A stretch of DNA of 46,243 bases, from positions 6,937-53,179 of the forward strand of contig LGRX02035442.1 of assembly GCA_001247695.2 (NCBI GenBank), written 5' to 3'. Position numbers and translations under genes: made by a program. Shown here in pieces: positions 1 through 9,742 of the stretch; position 1 is the first letter of the stretch, and each line of letters begins with the position of its first letter. The notes under the pieces are model-generated. The model saw only the letters and a list, made by a program, of their open reading frames with translations. It searched no databases and was not told the origin of the DNA. The stretch is from Cymbomonas tetramitiformis (Eukaryota > Chlorophyta > Pyramimonadophyceae > Pyramimonadales > Pyramimonadaceae).

Positions 1-168
1 CCGTAGGCTACGCCGTAGGCTACGCCGTAGGCTACGCCGTAGGCTACGCCGTAGGCTACGCCGTAGGCTACGCCGTAGGCTACGCCGTAGGCTACGCCGT
101 AGGCTACGCCGTAGGCTACGCCGTAGGCTACGCCGTAGGCTACGCCGTAGGCTACGCCGTAGGCTACG
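1..168. repeat. 12-bp tandem repeat, 14 perfect copies
   Basis: The unit CCGTAGGCTACG is repeated 14 times without a mismatch and then breaks into unique sequence. Because the unit is 12 bp it keeps frame. On the minus strand one frame reads the tetrapeptide VAYG in every unit, and it joins an open frame entering from position 425. The array begins at the window edge, so its true length is unknown. Confidence 0.97.
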
Positions 169-425
169 CCCACTCTGCCGAAAACGCGCGTTAAAAAGAA
201 AATGTCCTCGTCATGTATGTGGAACCCACATCTGTGAGAAGCTTGGCACCAGTCACCTCCTGCGATCGTGCCAAGAGGGTTCCCTTGGCGGTCGAGAGCG
301 ATCTTCTCGATGCTCTTGAGATTAGTTAAGGTGTCCTCCAGGTCAAACTTATCCTTATATATGGATCTTTGCCTAGAAATCGCAAGTGACATAGCTTTGC
401 AACAAGGGGTACCCATTATAAAAAA
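1..425 (-). CDS. Partial open frame ending in a VAYG tandem repeat; probable downstream ORF of a Gag-type element
   Basis: An open frame with candidate ATGs at 423 and 392 runs leftward without a stop to the window edge. The unique part of about 75 residues includes IEKIALDRQGNPLGTIAGG and a Cys/His-bearing stretch (GDWCQASHRCGFHIH). It then enters the 12-bp array and reads at least 14 VAYG units. It overlaps, in another frame, the end of the open frame at 373-693, an arrangement common between successive ORFs of retrotransposons. I do not recognise the product. Four of the six frames through the array lack stops, so the repeat alone is no proof of translation; the support is the continuous unique frame in front of it. 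Confidence 0.4.
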
Positions 426-947
426 GGATTTGTGCTTTTTGGGCAGCAACCCTTTCAATCTCGAACGCGCTCTCGAGAAAAGGGACATGCGACAAGGTTT
501 CGAAGATCTGTGTTCGCAGTCGTCGCATTTGGCCTAGCCAACCATTGTACGCTGGGGTGAACTCGCCAAAAGGATGCGCAGCAGAAGGAAAGGTGAGAAT
601 ATGCTGACTGAGACCAAGAGAATAAGAGACAGGATGTAGGGCATCCACCACGTCCCCGCGTGTGCTGGGAAGCCCCATGGCGGCTTGCCACAACCATAGG
701 TGCGGGAAGCACCACCAGACCAGTCCCCGTGAGCACCACCAGACCGAGGTGCGTGGGCAGTAGTGGACTCCGACGCATGATTCGCCGAAATGGCCGGAGT
801 CCGCGGCTTCACGATGAAGCTGCCGTCAGCGAGGTCCTCGTAGTCGTCGGTATCGTAGCCAGTGAGATCAACCTGTGCGATGGCGGCGTGATTGACGGTC
901 TGAACGAATCCAGCGAACTCACCGTCCGTCGCCGCCGTGGCGGTCAC
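373..947 (-). pseudogene. Degenerate C-terminal Gag region in two frames
   Basis: Two minus-strand frames look protein-like in succession. The frame at 534-947 carries an acidic stretch (GYDTDDYEDLADG). The frame at 373-693 contains DALHPVSYSLGLSQHILTFP, which resembles DAGLHPVSFGIGPCFFRVPF near the end of the intact Gag at 27615-29417. The same element order and the shared LHPVS motif indicate the C-terminal part of a related Gag. The change of frame between the pieces, and again at position 950, suggests decay by indels, although a programmed shift or assembly error is possible. Confidence 0.45.
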
Positions 948-953
948 CCGTGC

Positions 954-1889
954 CTATTGAAGTGGCACGGGTTCCACATCCTTCTCCTGCGAGACAGGCA
1001 TAGCAGGGGCCGGCACGGCGGATGCCGATGCCGCCGCACCACCTGCCGGAACCTGCTCCTCCGGCGTGATCCCCGCTGCGGCGGGGCCGCACACCAGAGC
1101 CGAAGTCTGCTGCTCGATGCCGTCGGGAGGCGGGAAAGATGCGTGTGTGAAGTGCACTGGTGATTGGCCGCGGAGTGAACCTCCGCGGCAAGATCGTCGA
1201 GCCGTCGGAGCATGTCGTCCCCCACGGGCTCGTCGCTCGGGAGGCGACTGCTGCTCCACCGCAAAGCCGTAGGCGGACACGTCGATCCCACCCACCGCGC
1301 CCGCACAAAGCACCGCGGGCGGCCCGTACGTGGCGGCCGCACAAGCGAAGGCCTCCGCACCATCATCCGCTGCCCGCTGGAACAGCGCACACATGGCAAG
1401 CGCATGCACCCTTTCCGCGTCCTCCTCGTCGATAGGAAGACAGAATGCCGCGGTGGAGGCGGGCGGGTGTTGGCGCCCGCCCAACGGGCAGTCGCGGTAG
1501 AAGTGGTAACTCTCACCTTTGCCCGCCTTCTTGTACCTGCCGCAGAACGGCTTCGCCCGTTGGTCGTCGCGGTCGAATCCCACGGATGGCGCCTTGTGCT
1601 GACCCACACGGAAGCCCCTCGGCTGCTGTGTACGCTGCTGCTGCTGCCGCCGCTGCACACGCTGCTGCCGCACCACCGGAGCGCCCTCCCCGTGTTGCCG
1701 CTGCACCATCTCCTTCAGCTCCGTGATCTTCGCGAGGAGGGCGTCGTACTCGCTGCTGGAGAGGTGCGCGGAGATGCCGCCCGCGCCAGAAGCCGCCTTC
1801 CCCGCGTCCGTCTGAGCCCAAGCCTGGTAGATCTCGACCACCATTGAGCGGAGCGCGGCCAACAGGACATGTGTCAAGTCAGCAGCCAT
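954..1889 (-). CDS. Gag-like protein segment with coiled coil and CHC knuckle-like motif
   Basis: A 311-codon open frame on the minus strand. It begins with a helical segment (YDALLAKITELKEMVQRQ) that could form a coiled coil. A Gln/Arg-rich basic linker follows, then CGRYKKAGKGESYHFYRDC, a C-x12-H-x4-C cluster resembling a reduced retroviral-type zinc knuckle, then an Ala/Pro-rich tail. It lies directly after the 1874-2455 frame and overlaps its end in a different frame, so it is probably the nucleocapsid-side part of one Gag rather than a separate gene. There is no protease, reverse transcriptase or integrase in the window for this element; they would lie further left. Confidence 0.5.
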   Translation of the reverse strand: MAADLTHVLLAALRSMVVEIYQAWAQTDAGKAASGAGGISAHLSSSEYDALLAKITELKEMVQRQHGEGAPVVRQQRVQRRQQQQRTQQPRGFRVGQHKAPSVGFDRDDQRAKPFCGRYKKAGKGESYHFYRDCPLGGRQHPPASTAAFCLPIDEEDAERVHALAMCALFQRAADDGAEAFACAAATYGPPAVLCAGAVGGIDVSAYGFAVEQQSPPERRARGGRHAPTARRSCRGGSLRGQSPVHFTHASFPPPDGIEQQTSALVCGPAAAGITPEEQVPAGGAAASASAVPAPAMPVSQEKDVEPVPLQ

Positions 1890-2455
1890 GGGGTAGCGTA
1901 GAACGCCGGGTCCAGCCTGGTGTACATGCTCAGCTTACGCGTGGCCTCCGTAGGCGTCCAGTCGGAGGCCTTGTTATCCCGCACCAAACGTTGTTCCCTA
2001 GCCAAGATCGGCTGCGGGTCAACGTTTGCGGGATAACGCAAGGCCGCATGCTCCTCCTGCTGCGACTCCCGCAGTGCCACCGGCACGCAGCCCTTGATGA
2101 TGTCGATCAAGGCCCGCCAGCCATCTCGGTCAGACGAAGCATCCGTACCGGTGAGCCAGACATACGCGTTGCTGTGCTTCTCCACCACGAGAGCCAGCAC
2201 GTCGTAGAGTAGCACATTCACTCGGCTCACAACCATCGCAAGGGGGTCGTCGAGGTCAAAGGACTTGAGCTCCAGTCCAGCCGACTCAAACTCCGTACGC
2301 AGCTGCACCACCAGGTCGGACAGAAGGCCAGCGTCGTCCGTACCGCGAAAATGGTGATTCTTGTCACCAAGAACGTCCTCGCGGATGCTCTTGGCCCAGG
2401 CACGATGCAGACGTGTCTTGTAGATGTCGTCAGTCAGCTTGCCCTGCTCCTGAAA
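1874..2455 (-). pseudogene. Gag-like capsid segment, frame-shifted
   Basis: This frame is open from about position 2455 down to 1874. It reads as a helical, charged protein containing KLTDDIYKTRLHRAWAKSI and LVVQLRTEFES, as expected of a retrotransposon capsid domain. Upstream it would join the 2430-2627 frame only with a change of frame near 2455. Downstream it would join the 954-1889 frame only with another change near 1890. I infer a single ancestral Gag with at least two frame breaks. No capsid signature is strong enough for a family name. Confidence 0.45.
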
Positions 2456-2627
2456 GTAACGCCTGATATATAGCCACGTCGGCGTCCTCGTTCGAAGCAG
2501 GGTTGGGGGTCGGAACAGTCGGTGTCCGCACCATCGGGCTTTTCCGAACCCCGTCGATAAGCCTCAGCGAGGCGTCAATGTCGCTGTCCCTCGTGAGGGA
2601 CTTCTTCGCTCTGGTGGTAACACCCAT
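2430..2627 (-). pseudogene. N-terminal Gag fragment (MGVTTRAKK start)
   Basis: Short frame beginning MGVTTRAKKSLTRDSD. A Met-(x)-Val-Thr-Thr-Arg start followed by a basic and then Pro/Thr-rich segment is typical of Gag proteins of Ty3-type elements, and the Gag copy at 30201 starts with the same MVTTR. The frame stops at 2430, while the plausible continuation lies in the next frame from about 2455. It is the 5' end of the broken element that extends to the left edge. Confidence 0.45.
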
Positions 2628-3638
2628 TTCTCAAAAAGCCTGAGGGAAAGTGGTGTGCATGAGCGCGTTCGGGTGTGGTTGCGACAAAAATTGGGATAAA
2701 CCGCTGTGGAGCGAGCAAAGAGAACATGTAAACGAGGGGCACTCGGAGATGTCGTCGAAGGTGTCGCGAACACCAGCCCAAAACTCAGTAACCAGCGGGA
2801 TCAATGCCATAATACAACCGAGGATGAACATTGCGTCAACTAGTCCAGAACGAGGCGCCGTCCCCATAGCCGCTGTCTTAAGTCGCCCGCCGACTCAGCT
2901 CAAATCATAATTCCTAGATGCACCCAAACGCGCCCTCGCACACCACCTTTCCAAGCGGCCGTTTAGCCAATCATGGCCAAATTAGCAAATCAAATGGAAT
3001 AAGAGCGTGGATGGGGCCACGACCTACTGGAATATCCTAGTCCAAAGATATCAGATAGTCTGTGAACTCAGTGTAGATAGACTCTCATAAGAAATAAACC
3101 CTAGGCTAGATATACCCGGAACGGTCTCGGAGTCGGAACGGTCTCGGACCTAGCTACCTGTGACACCTTGGTGTGTCACAGCACGAATAGTCATCAGTCA
3201 CCGGTCCAGTGTTGGCTTCCTAGGAATCTGTCATAGGGGCCTGCACCGGGACTCCCGGTCAGGGCTGCCTATACAGACTTCAGCAACCAGTATGATAATA
3301 TATATATATATATATATCATATATCATACTGGTAATATTATATATTCGTCAGTGCCGCAGTGAAGGGATCGCTTGCATAATATCCGGGTACGCCTCAATG
3401 TACATCATCATCATGTGCTGACACAACGGCGACGTTCTTTGCGGAAGTGCGAGTGTGTTTACATTTATCTCAGTACGAATATGGCACGATAAATATAATG
3501 TGCCGTAATTGTTCGATATTTAATCACTATATGACATTTCGTGTATTTTCACCGTCGTGAATTGCCCGTGTAGCCTTGTATGCCCCGTTCGCGCCGGGAG
3601 AACGAAGCGTCACGTATTACCCCTACCAAATAGGGACG
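2628..3638. other. Non-coding leader or LTR-like region of the left Gag element
   Basis: No convincing gene. The segment lies upstream (in minus-strand sense) of the Gag start and could hold its 5' LTR, but I found no paired copy in the window. Small structures: a 15-bp direct duplication around 3117-3147 (GGAACGGTCTCGG core), an imperfect palindrome at 3159-3180 (TGTGACAC arms) and a TA-dinucleotide run near 3296-3320. Confidence 0.4.
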
Positions 3639-4140
3639 GGTCCATGTGATTCAAAAATCACATGGACCCCACATGGACCTCACGTGGACCCACGTGGACT
3701 TGGAATGGACCTCACATGCCCCAAATGGTCAGACATTTCTCCCTAGGGGTCCATGTGGGGTCCATTGAAGGTCCATGTGGGGTCCATGCGGTTTTCAGTC
3801 ACATGGACCTCACATGGACCATCCCAACGGGTCCATGTGGGGTCCATGTGATACCCCTCAGTGTGTACGTAGCATGTGGACCCCACATGGACCGGTAAGG
3901 ACCACATGGGTCCGATGGTCAGACATTGCTACGGGTCCATGCGACGCATGGACCCCGCATGGACCCCGCATGGACCCATAGGCATAATCGCATGGACTTC
4001 ACGGGGACCACTCGGTTATCATCACATGGACCCCACATGGACCGGTAAGGGTCACATGGGTCCGATGGTCAGACATTCCTACGGGTCCATGCGACGCATG
4101 GACCTCGCATGGACCCGTAGGGAAGCATCACATGGACCCC
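3639..4140. repeat. Palindromic satellite built from GGTCCATG / CATGGACC
   Basis: The octamer GGTCCATG and its complement CATGGACC recur many times. Perfect inverted repeats include 3639-3668 (13-bp arms starting GGTCCATGTGATT, 4-nt loop), 3934-3954 and 4084-4104 (both 10-bp arms GGTCCATGCG around one base). The last two lie 150 bp apart inside a near-duplicate block that also carries GGTCAGACATT, which is present a third time near 3727. Short open frames here (WTSRGPTW-like) are translations of the repeat, not genes. Confidence 0.85.
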
Positions 4141-6493
4141 CATACGTCGCGGTCCGCCGTGTCTACTATCGGATGCCTCTGAGTTTGGCACACGCGGTAA
4201 GTGCGTTGTGACAAGCCCGGGTTGATTTTTAGCAAGTGGTACAATGAAGGGTCACATGAATCTCTCTTTCGGACAGACACTTCATCATAGTACAGATATA
4301 CGAATGTAATGTATACATTTTGCCACCAGATCTTTTACAGCGATTATATTATTTATTATTCGTTGCATCGCGGTCATCTTATCGGTTTAAAAAAAGGTGT
4401 GTGTTATCATTATATCACTTCAAAAACACCATCACGTCACATACAAATGTATTTGCATGACACCGTATATCAGAGGCATCTAGGATCACCCAGACCGTGA
4501 CGAACACGACGCTTAACCCGGCGTGACGGGGCCTACGAGACTTGTGGAGCGCGGCACACTATCATGTGATTAACAATTGATGCATGCGCGACATGTATCC
4601 ATACATCGAAGCTCGCGCCGTGCAGAAATACAGTCGCCAACCCACGTCGCACACTGTAGTATACTGTAATATAATTATCCAGAGAGGCTGTACCGCAACC
4701 TGTCATGCACAGCGACTATCTACGCTATACAATAATCCGTTAATGGTATGCAATAATTTGTGATCAGATCCTGAGTGGGGAATTGGAACCGGCACTCGCT
4801 CGCTTACACACTGACAAAAATGAGATGGCGTGTTCGTTTTACGACCGTTATACAGGCTGACCGATTCCGCATCCGTGTCGCCCCCCCGTGCCTTGTACAC
4901 CATGGGTGCATTGCACCAGCATATCTATAATGGGTACTATAATGCTGTATATTCTATGTATACGAAAAATCATACCGAATGAACATCGAACGGTGTGTAT
5001 TCAATACGGATGACATCGTACGATGCACGCCTTATGTATCGACTCGCATACTTAATAGTATGGTGATAGTAGGCATCGACAGGTCACGGCAACATGGCAT
5101 GTGCAATCAATTCATTGCAAAGTATCATGTTATCATTGGTTACGTATGATTGACGCGGCAGCATACCCAATATAATTGAGGCAGGTTTCGCGACCCAGTA
5201 CGGGAAAATTCCACGGAATTTTGGAGATATTAATGGGGACGGACCCGAAACGGTTTAGCGAGTTCTCCGCGCTTGCCACCTCGAATAGCTCCACGGCATT
5301 ATCGGGACATGTCGCGACATTTCCCGAAATCCAGAAGTTACAATAGAATGCTTGTGACATGAGCAACTTTTAAAGCTTTGGAAGCTGCTTGTGTTGGGAA
5401 ATAAATCAAAATCCACCCTCTTCTCCAAGACCCTCCTTCTCATTATATCCAAACTGAGTAGCAAACCCCATTTGTTCAAGCGCATTGGACCGTATCTCTC
5501 CGCATGATCTAATCTGCAGCCACACCCACCTGGATTTTATGCGGCCCTTTCACCATATTGCATGGCACCCACCCTTAAAACTGCTTTTTCTGAGCAGCAC
5601 ACTTCGAACATGGAATATTCGGGCTCCGTCACACAGTGAGCACCCTCCCGGCATCTGGGCATGTATATATAATTATATATATATATTGTATACTTCCTAT
5701 CGTACCACGTTGAGGAAAGTGATGAGCAAAATAGGAGCACCCACCAAAGGAAAGGCATACCCTGGAAGACAATCAGGCTGGTAGCAACCACCGCGGGGGG
5801 AAAGATCAATTCGACTGCGCAAGGATGCCAAAAGTGAGTGGCCTGAATATCTCAAGCTGTGATATACGTGGGCCTCATAAAGCCTCTTGATGTCAGAATG
5901 CACGTACAAAAAGTACTCCTCCTTGCAATTACGTCACGTGGAATTGGCAAACTGTCCAGCACTTGGGACGCTGGATGTATGCTTACATAACTCCAAATGA
6001 AATGTCGATACACTGAGCGGACCTTATTAGCATAGTAACTCGAGATGTACGATGACTGTCATACATGACATAATAACAATCGCCGAGCGTACGGGATGTA
6101 ACAAGTGAGTACGGGAAGCAACAAAAGCATCGTACCCACCCTCGGACGAAAACGAACAACGAGAAAATGTAAATGACACATGTTATAGCAATATATAAAC
6201 GTGTACAACCCATATAATAAAGTACATATACCCCTCGTGCATCAAAGAGTAAAAATCCAACCCACCCACCCGACCAGATCCGGGCAGTGGGGGCGAACAA
6301 ATAAATACCCCTCAAAAAAGGCCATGTGTATACACAATTGTAAGGACGAGGATAACATCAAGAGGAACCCAATATCCAGCGGAGTTCTGGCCTCACACTT
6401 CAGATATGCCACTCATCATAAAATATGATAGGAATATAAAGCAGTAGTCAATATGAAAGAGGTAAAACCATATATCCCAACAAGAGATACAAC
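4141..6493. other. AT-rich intergenic DNA
   Basis: About 2.3 kb without a supportable gene. Open frames are short, overlap on both strands and show no protein-like composition. A TA-rich microsatellite lies near 5660-5692. I see nothing else in it. Confidence 0.6.
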
Positions 6494-7885
6494 TCACACG
6501 CCACGCCAAAATGACGGGTGTCGTGCCTTTATAAAACGGGCACGGCGTGCAGCATGCTTCTCAGCTCGTGCACTCTCACGCAAAAACCGTTGCGTGTCAA
6601 TCGATCTATCATGATCATCTGATCTGTTTGCGGCATTCTGTTCTAAGGATAACCAACGAATGTTGCACAGAGTATAGTGCAATGACGAGTTTTTCCGGTC
6701 AACACACCATGCAGCATTAGAGTGCGAACTCCCAGGCTTATGCCCATGGAATCGTGTCAATGCATGAACAAATACAAAGAATGCAAAAGGGTCCCAAGCG
6801 TGTTCATAAAAAACATCAGGAGCATATAAACCCAAAAATGCAGGATCGGTTACGATATCCGAAGCATAACCACTAGTAGAATGAATGCGTTGAAGCAAGT
6901 TGCTATAATTATTGCGATAAGGATGTTCAATATAAATAGCAATATGGTTAGCAGCACTACGGCCAACACCTTTAAATACCAAAGCTGGCACATTCACCGC
7001 CGGGGTAGAGATGTGCAATAAACATTTCAACTCTAATCGCTGTTTAAGCCATGAATGAAGTTGAGAAAGTAAAGATCCACTAGCATTGATATGGCAATCC
7101 ACATCATCAATAAAAGCATCAATCAACGTGTTAATAATGTCCACTCGCGTGTCGGAAGCATCATACCAACTCCACGACGCAGTAGTACAACGGTTCTGAA
7201 TAGTATCCGGCCCCCGTGACATAATGAAGCCATCAACAGAAGGGAAAGCCAAATGTCGTAAATCAGGAAACTGCTGAAGCGCCAGGACGGAGTGCATCTG
7301 CTTCCTTGTACGACATATCTGCTGCCCAACATCGGCAACCAGAAATTGTGTACACACCAGCAATTTGAAATAGCATTCGGCCAAAAATGCATAAGTAACA
7401 AAAACATCGGTTGGAGTTGATCCCTCAATGGAGTACGTAATACTCTGTGCTGTCTCAGACCGTAACAAGTGGGAGGGAACATTAATCAAGTCAATATAGA
7501 ACGCTCGTTCTAGAGCACGAGGAGGAGCAAAAAGCTGCAAAACAGCTAGGTGCAAATTACCCAAAGTGGGCGGCGCAAGTGCAAGCTGTGAACACAAGTC
7601 ACGAACATCACAAAGATGCAACTTAATGATAGAATGTATAGAGCGCATGCCTGCAATTTGCATATTAGTATCATCGAAATCCAAGAGAGTATCCACAGCC
7701 GTAGGCGGAAGCACCCGTTCAACACATGAAGGCAATGGTGTAAAATTTGCAGTTGAAGGCAATGGGAGACGGTGTTGCTGAGCAACAGTATCAAATCCTG
7801 ACATTTGAAGTCCATGTTTAGCAGCATAGCATTCCAATATGTCATTAGATTGCATGCAAGATGACGCAGTGAACAAGAAGTGCAA
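6494..7885 (-). CDS. Hypothetical retroelement-associated protein with HNH-like C-terminus
   Basis: A 463-codon frame, the longest on this strand here. The N-terminal 380 residues are not recognised. Near the C-terminus is SSHSNAAWCVDRKNSSLHY, followed by TLCNIRWLSLEQNAANR. The arrangement His, then Val-Asp-Arg-x-Asn-Ser, Tyr, then Asn-Ile-Arg-Trp and a Gln/Asn-Arg tail resembles the beta-beta-alpha metal site of HNH endonucleases (vDRidn..Y...N.rW). It would supply DNA cleavage if the neighbouring reverse-transcriptase fragment belongs to the same element. The first ATG is uncertain: the frame opens just after a stop near 7920 and the frame starts at a TTG, so an internal Met near 7855 may be used. 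A basic tail (RRARFIKARHPSFWRGV) ends the protein. Confidence 0.5.
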   Translation of the reverse strand: MHFLFTASSCMQSNDILECYAAKHGLQMSGFDTVAQQHRLPLPSTANFTPLPSCVERVLPPTAVDTLLDFDDTNMQIAGMRSIHSIIKLHLCDVRDLCSQLALAPPTLGNLHLAVLQLFAPPRALERAFYIDLINVPSHLLRSETAQSITYSIEGSTPTDVFVTYAFLAECYFKLLVCTQFLVADVGQQICRTRKQMHSVLALQQFPDLRHLAFPSVDGFIMSRGPDTIQNRCTTASWSWYDASDTRVDIINTLIDAFIDDVDCHINASGSLLSQLHSWLKQRLELKCLLHISTPAVNVPALVFKGVGRSAANHIAIYIEHPYRNNYSNLLQRIHSTSGYASDIVTDPAFLGLYAPDVFYEHAWDPFAFFVFVHALTRFHGHKPGSSHSNAAWCVDRKNSSLHYTLCNIRWLSLEQNAANRSDDHDRSIDTQRFLRESARAEKHAARRARFIKARHPSFWRGV

Positions 7886-7967
7886 AACCTTCTCATCAAT
7901 GGCATGGAGGCCATATTGGAATCAGTGATAGGGGGTGGAAGCACAGAAGCCACACCCAATGGCCCAA

Positions 7968-8648
7968 TCATAGACTTGCAGAACTTATCATAATGATTAT
8001 GAAGTTCAAGATATATATGCCATTGGCATGAGTGAGGTCAGTCTCTAACTGGCGTGTATAAGCCAATTGTTGCAAAGCAACAGCCGAATCGGCACGTGCC
8101 TGGGCAACAGGCGCGGTAGAGACAGTAACGGCAGATCTCGGTGGTCCATCGTGTTTAAAAATACACATTGCCTTACGGCACTTCTCAAAAGGGCATTGAG
8201 GCATGTCGTCAAACGTCTCAGGATGAAACTTCTTTTTAGCCCAAATGTCAAAACAACAACCAGTCTCATAAGGGCAGCCTTGCATGCCAAACTCTTTAAT
8301 GAGGGCAAGCTCCTCCGCAGGCTTTTGGGTTACCCAAGTGGGATCAGCCCTCACCTTAAGCGGGAGCACAGCTCGAAAGCAAATCTGCTGACCGGCATGT
8401 TCAGAAGTCAAAGGCATACGCATATCGTCACGTTCCAAAATTTTATCCTCGTGACTAATCATTATGCCCCACCTAGCACGCCCTACTGACTGAAGAAGTA
8501 GCATCACCAGGGAGACACCAAGTTGTTGTAATAATACAGTCCGTTCTGAGGTGTCATCATTCCGACGGCTGTATGCTTTTTTATTACCACCGCCACGAGG
8601 ACCACCATGTGGCTTACCAATCCGACCAAATTGAGTAGATCCACCCAT
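7968..8648 (-). CDS. Small Cys/His-finger protein, second ORF of probable retroelement
   Basis: A 226-codon frame starting MGGSTQFGRIGKPHGGPRGG, a Gly/Arg-rich nucleic-acid-binding type of N-terminus. Two cysteine clusters follow: CPYETGCCFDIWAKKKFH and, after a short linker, CPFEKCRKAMCIFKH. The second is C-x4-C-x4-C-x3-H, close to the CCCH fingers of RNA-binding proteins. The ATG lies 2 nt after the stop of the reverse-transcriptase fragment at 8651, a spacing that suggests termination-reinitiation on one transcript. It probably binds element RNA, like a retroelement ORF1 product. The last 15 residues are hydrophobic and may be read-through of low-complexity sequence. Confidence 0.55.
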   Translation of the reverse strand: MGGSTQFGRIGKPHGGPRGGGNKKAYSRRNDDTSERTVLLQQLGVSLVMLLLQSVGRARWGIMISHEDKILERDDMRMPLTSEHAGQQICFRAVLPLKVRADPTWVTQKPAEELALIKEFGMQGCPYETGCCFDIWAKKKFHPETFDDMPQCPFEKCRKAMCIFKHDGPPRSAVTVSTAPVAQARADSAVALQQLAYTRQLETDLTHANGIYILNFIIIMISSASL

Positions 8649-8650
8649 AG

Positions 8651-9160
8651 TTATAAATCACTGTCAAAGTATGCAAACCGGTGCACAAACAAGTCATACA
8701 TTATATCATGAGGGATATTACCAAAGTGATTCAAGCCCTCAATAGAGGAAATAAACTTATGAACCAATGCCAATAACTTAGATGTATGATATGCCTTACG
8801 AAAAATGCAATAATGAAACAGCGATGCAGCATTATTAAGAAACAAATGAAGGTGAGTATTTATACGGTACAATCGTAACAACTCGCCAAAAAATATATCC
8901 TGAACCTATGACAAACAAGTGTTGGAACCACACTGTGGAAATTTATGTATATCAAAAGGAAACGATGTGCGTTTGTCATATACAGTAATGAAGACTTCAC
9001 GAGTTATAGTATGAACAAAAATATGCATGTCCAAGAAATTAGCCTCCGTAAGAATCCCGGTACGAGTAGGAATGGTATTTACAACAATGTGTACCCCGGA
9101 AAGCGGGGGGTAAATCTCAGCAAAGGATGAAGCTTCGCATATTCGCATATGTGGCAAATT
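8651..9160 (-). pseudogene. Reverse-transcriptase C-terminal fragment with in-frame TAG
   Basis: The frame reads NFLDMHIFVHTITREVFITV, then YDKRTSFPFDIHKFP, a Ser-Asn pair, and after the stop FFGELLRLYRINTHLHLF and a helical region. This series (F-L-D, Y-D-K-R-x-x-F-P-F, F-P, S-N, then a helix with Q/E-L-x-R) matches the region after the catalytic core in a class of eukaryotic reverse transcriptases common in protist and invertebrate mobile elements. The catalytic YxDD part is absent because the sequence upstream of about 9130 is AT-rich repeat. A TAG at 8906-8908 interrupts the frame. The copy therefore looks 5'-truncated and probably dead. Confidence 0.55.
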
Positions 9161-9300
9161 GCATATTCGCATATGCGGGATATATATAATATATATAGTT
9201 ATATATGATAATGTTATATAAATATATATAAATATATGAAAATATATATATGCTATAAATATATAAATATATATGATATAAATATATATTTCGCAACCCT
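9137..9300. repeat. AT-rich low-complexity block with duplicated GCATATTCGCATATG
   Basis: GCATATTCGCATATG occurs twice about 25 bp apart (near 9137 and 9162). It is followed by about 110 bp of TATATAAA-type sequence up to 9290. The block abuts the 5' break of the reverse-transcriptase fragment. Confidence 0.8.
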
Positions 9301-9742
9301 CGATCAAACACCCAAAATCGAATTGGTGCAGACATCCTAAGACACACATTCCAAATTCATTATTGCAGCTGAGTATCAAGCCAATTTCTCAGGAAAGTTG
9401 TTCCTTTGGACTCGCTCAAATTCCCAATGGATGGCTATATCTACGATGAGACACAAAATAACGTAGTAGTGCCTGCTCATCACACACATCTATGATTCGA
9501 TTATATTAGTTTATTCCATTATTCTAGTTTTGGAGCCCTCCCCTAAAATCACTGCCTACATGGAGTGGAGCATGCTTAGCCTGCACAAAGAGAGTGCGAT
9601 GTTTGGCAACGGCTGACCGGATGCTTGCTTGCGAGTGCGGCAAACCATATTTCATACCATTACCTCATCTCTGGCTGGTTTCAGCTTTCCCAGAGGCAAT
9701 GTCGTTTTGGTCATAAGGTAAATGTGGCAATTGGCGGTCAGA
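9301..9742. other. Intergenic gap
   Basis: No gene seen between the retroelement remnant and the stop codon of the large spliced gene. This stretch should hold the 3' UTR and polyadenylation signal of that gene. Confidence 0.5.

Noticed and set aside
4141..6493. Short ORFs as small genes
   Set aside because: All under about 110 codons, overlapping on both strands, AT-driven composition, no splice-linked continuation seen.
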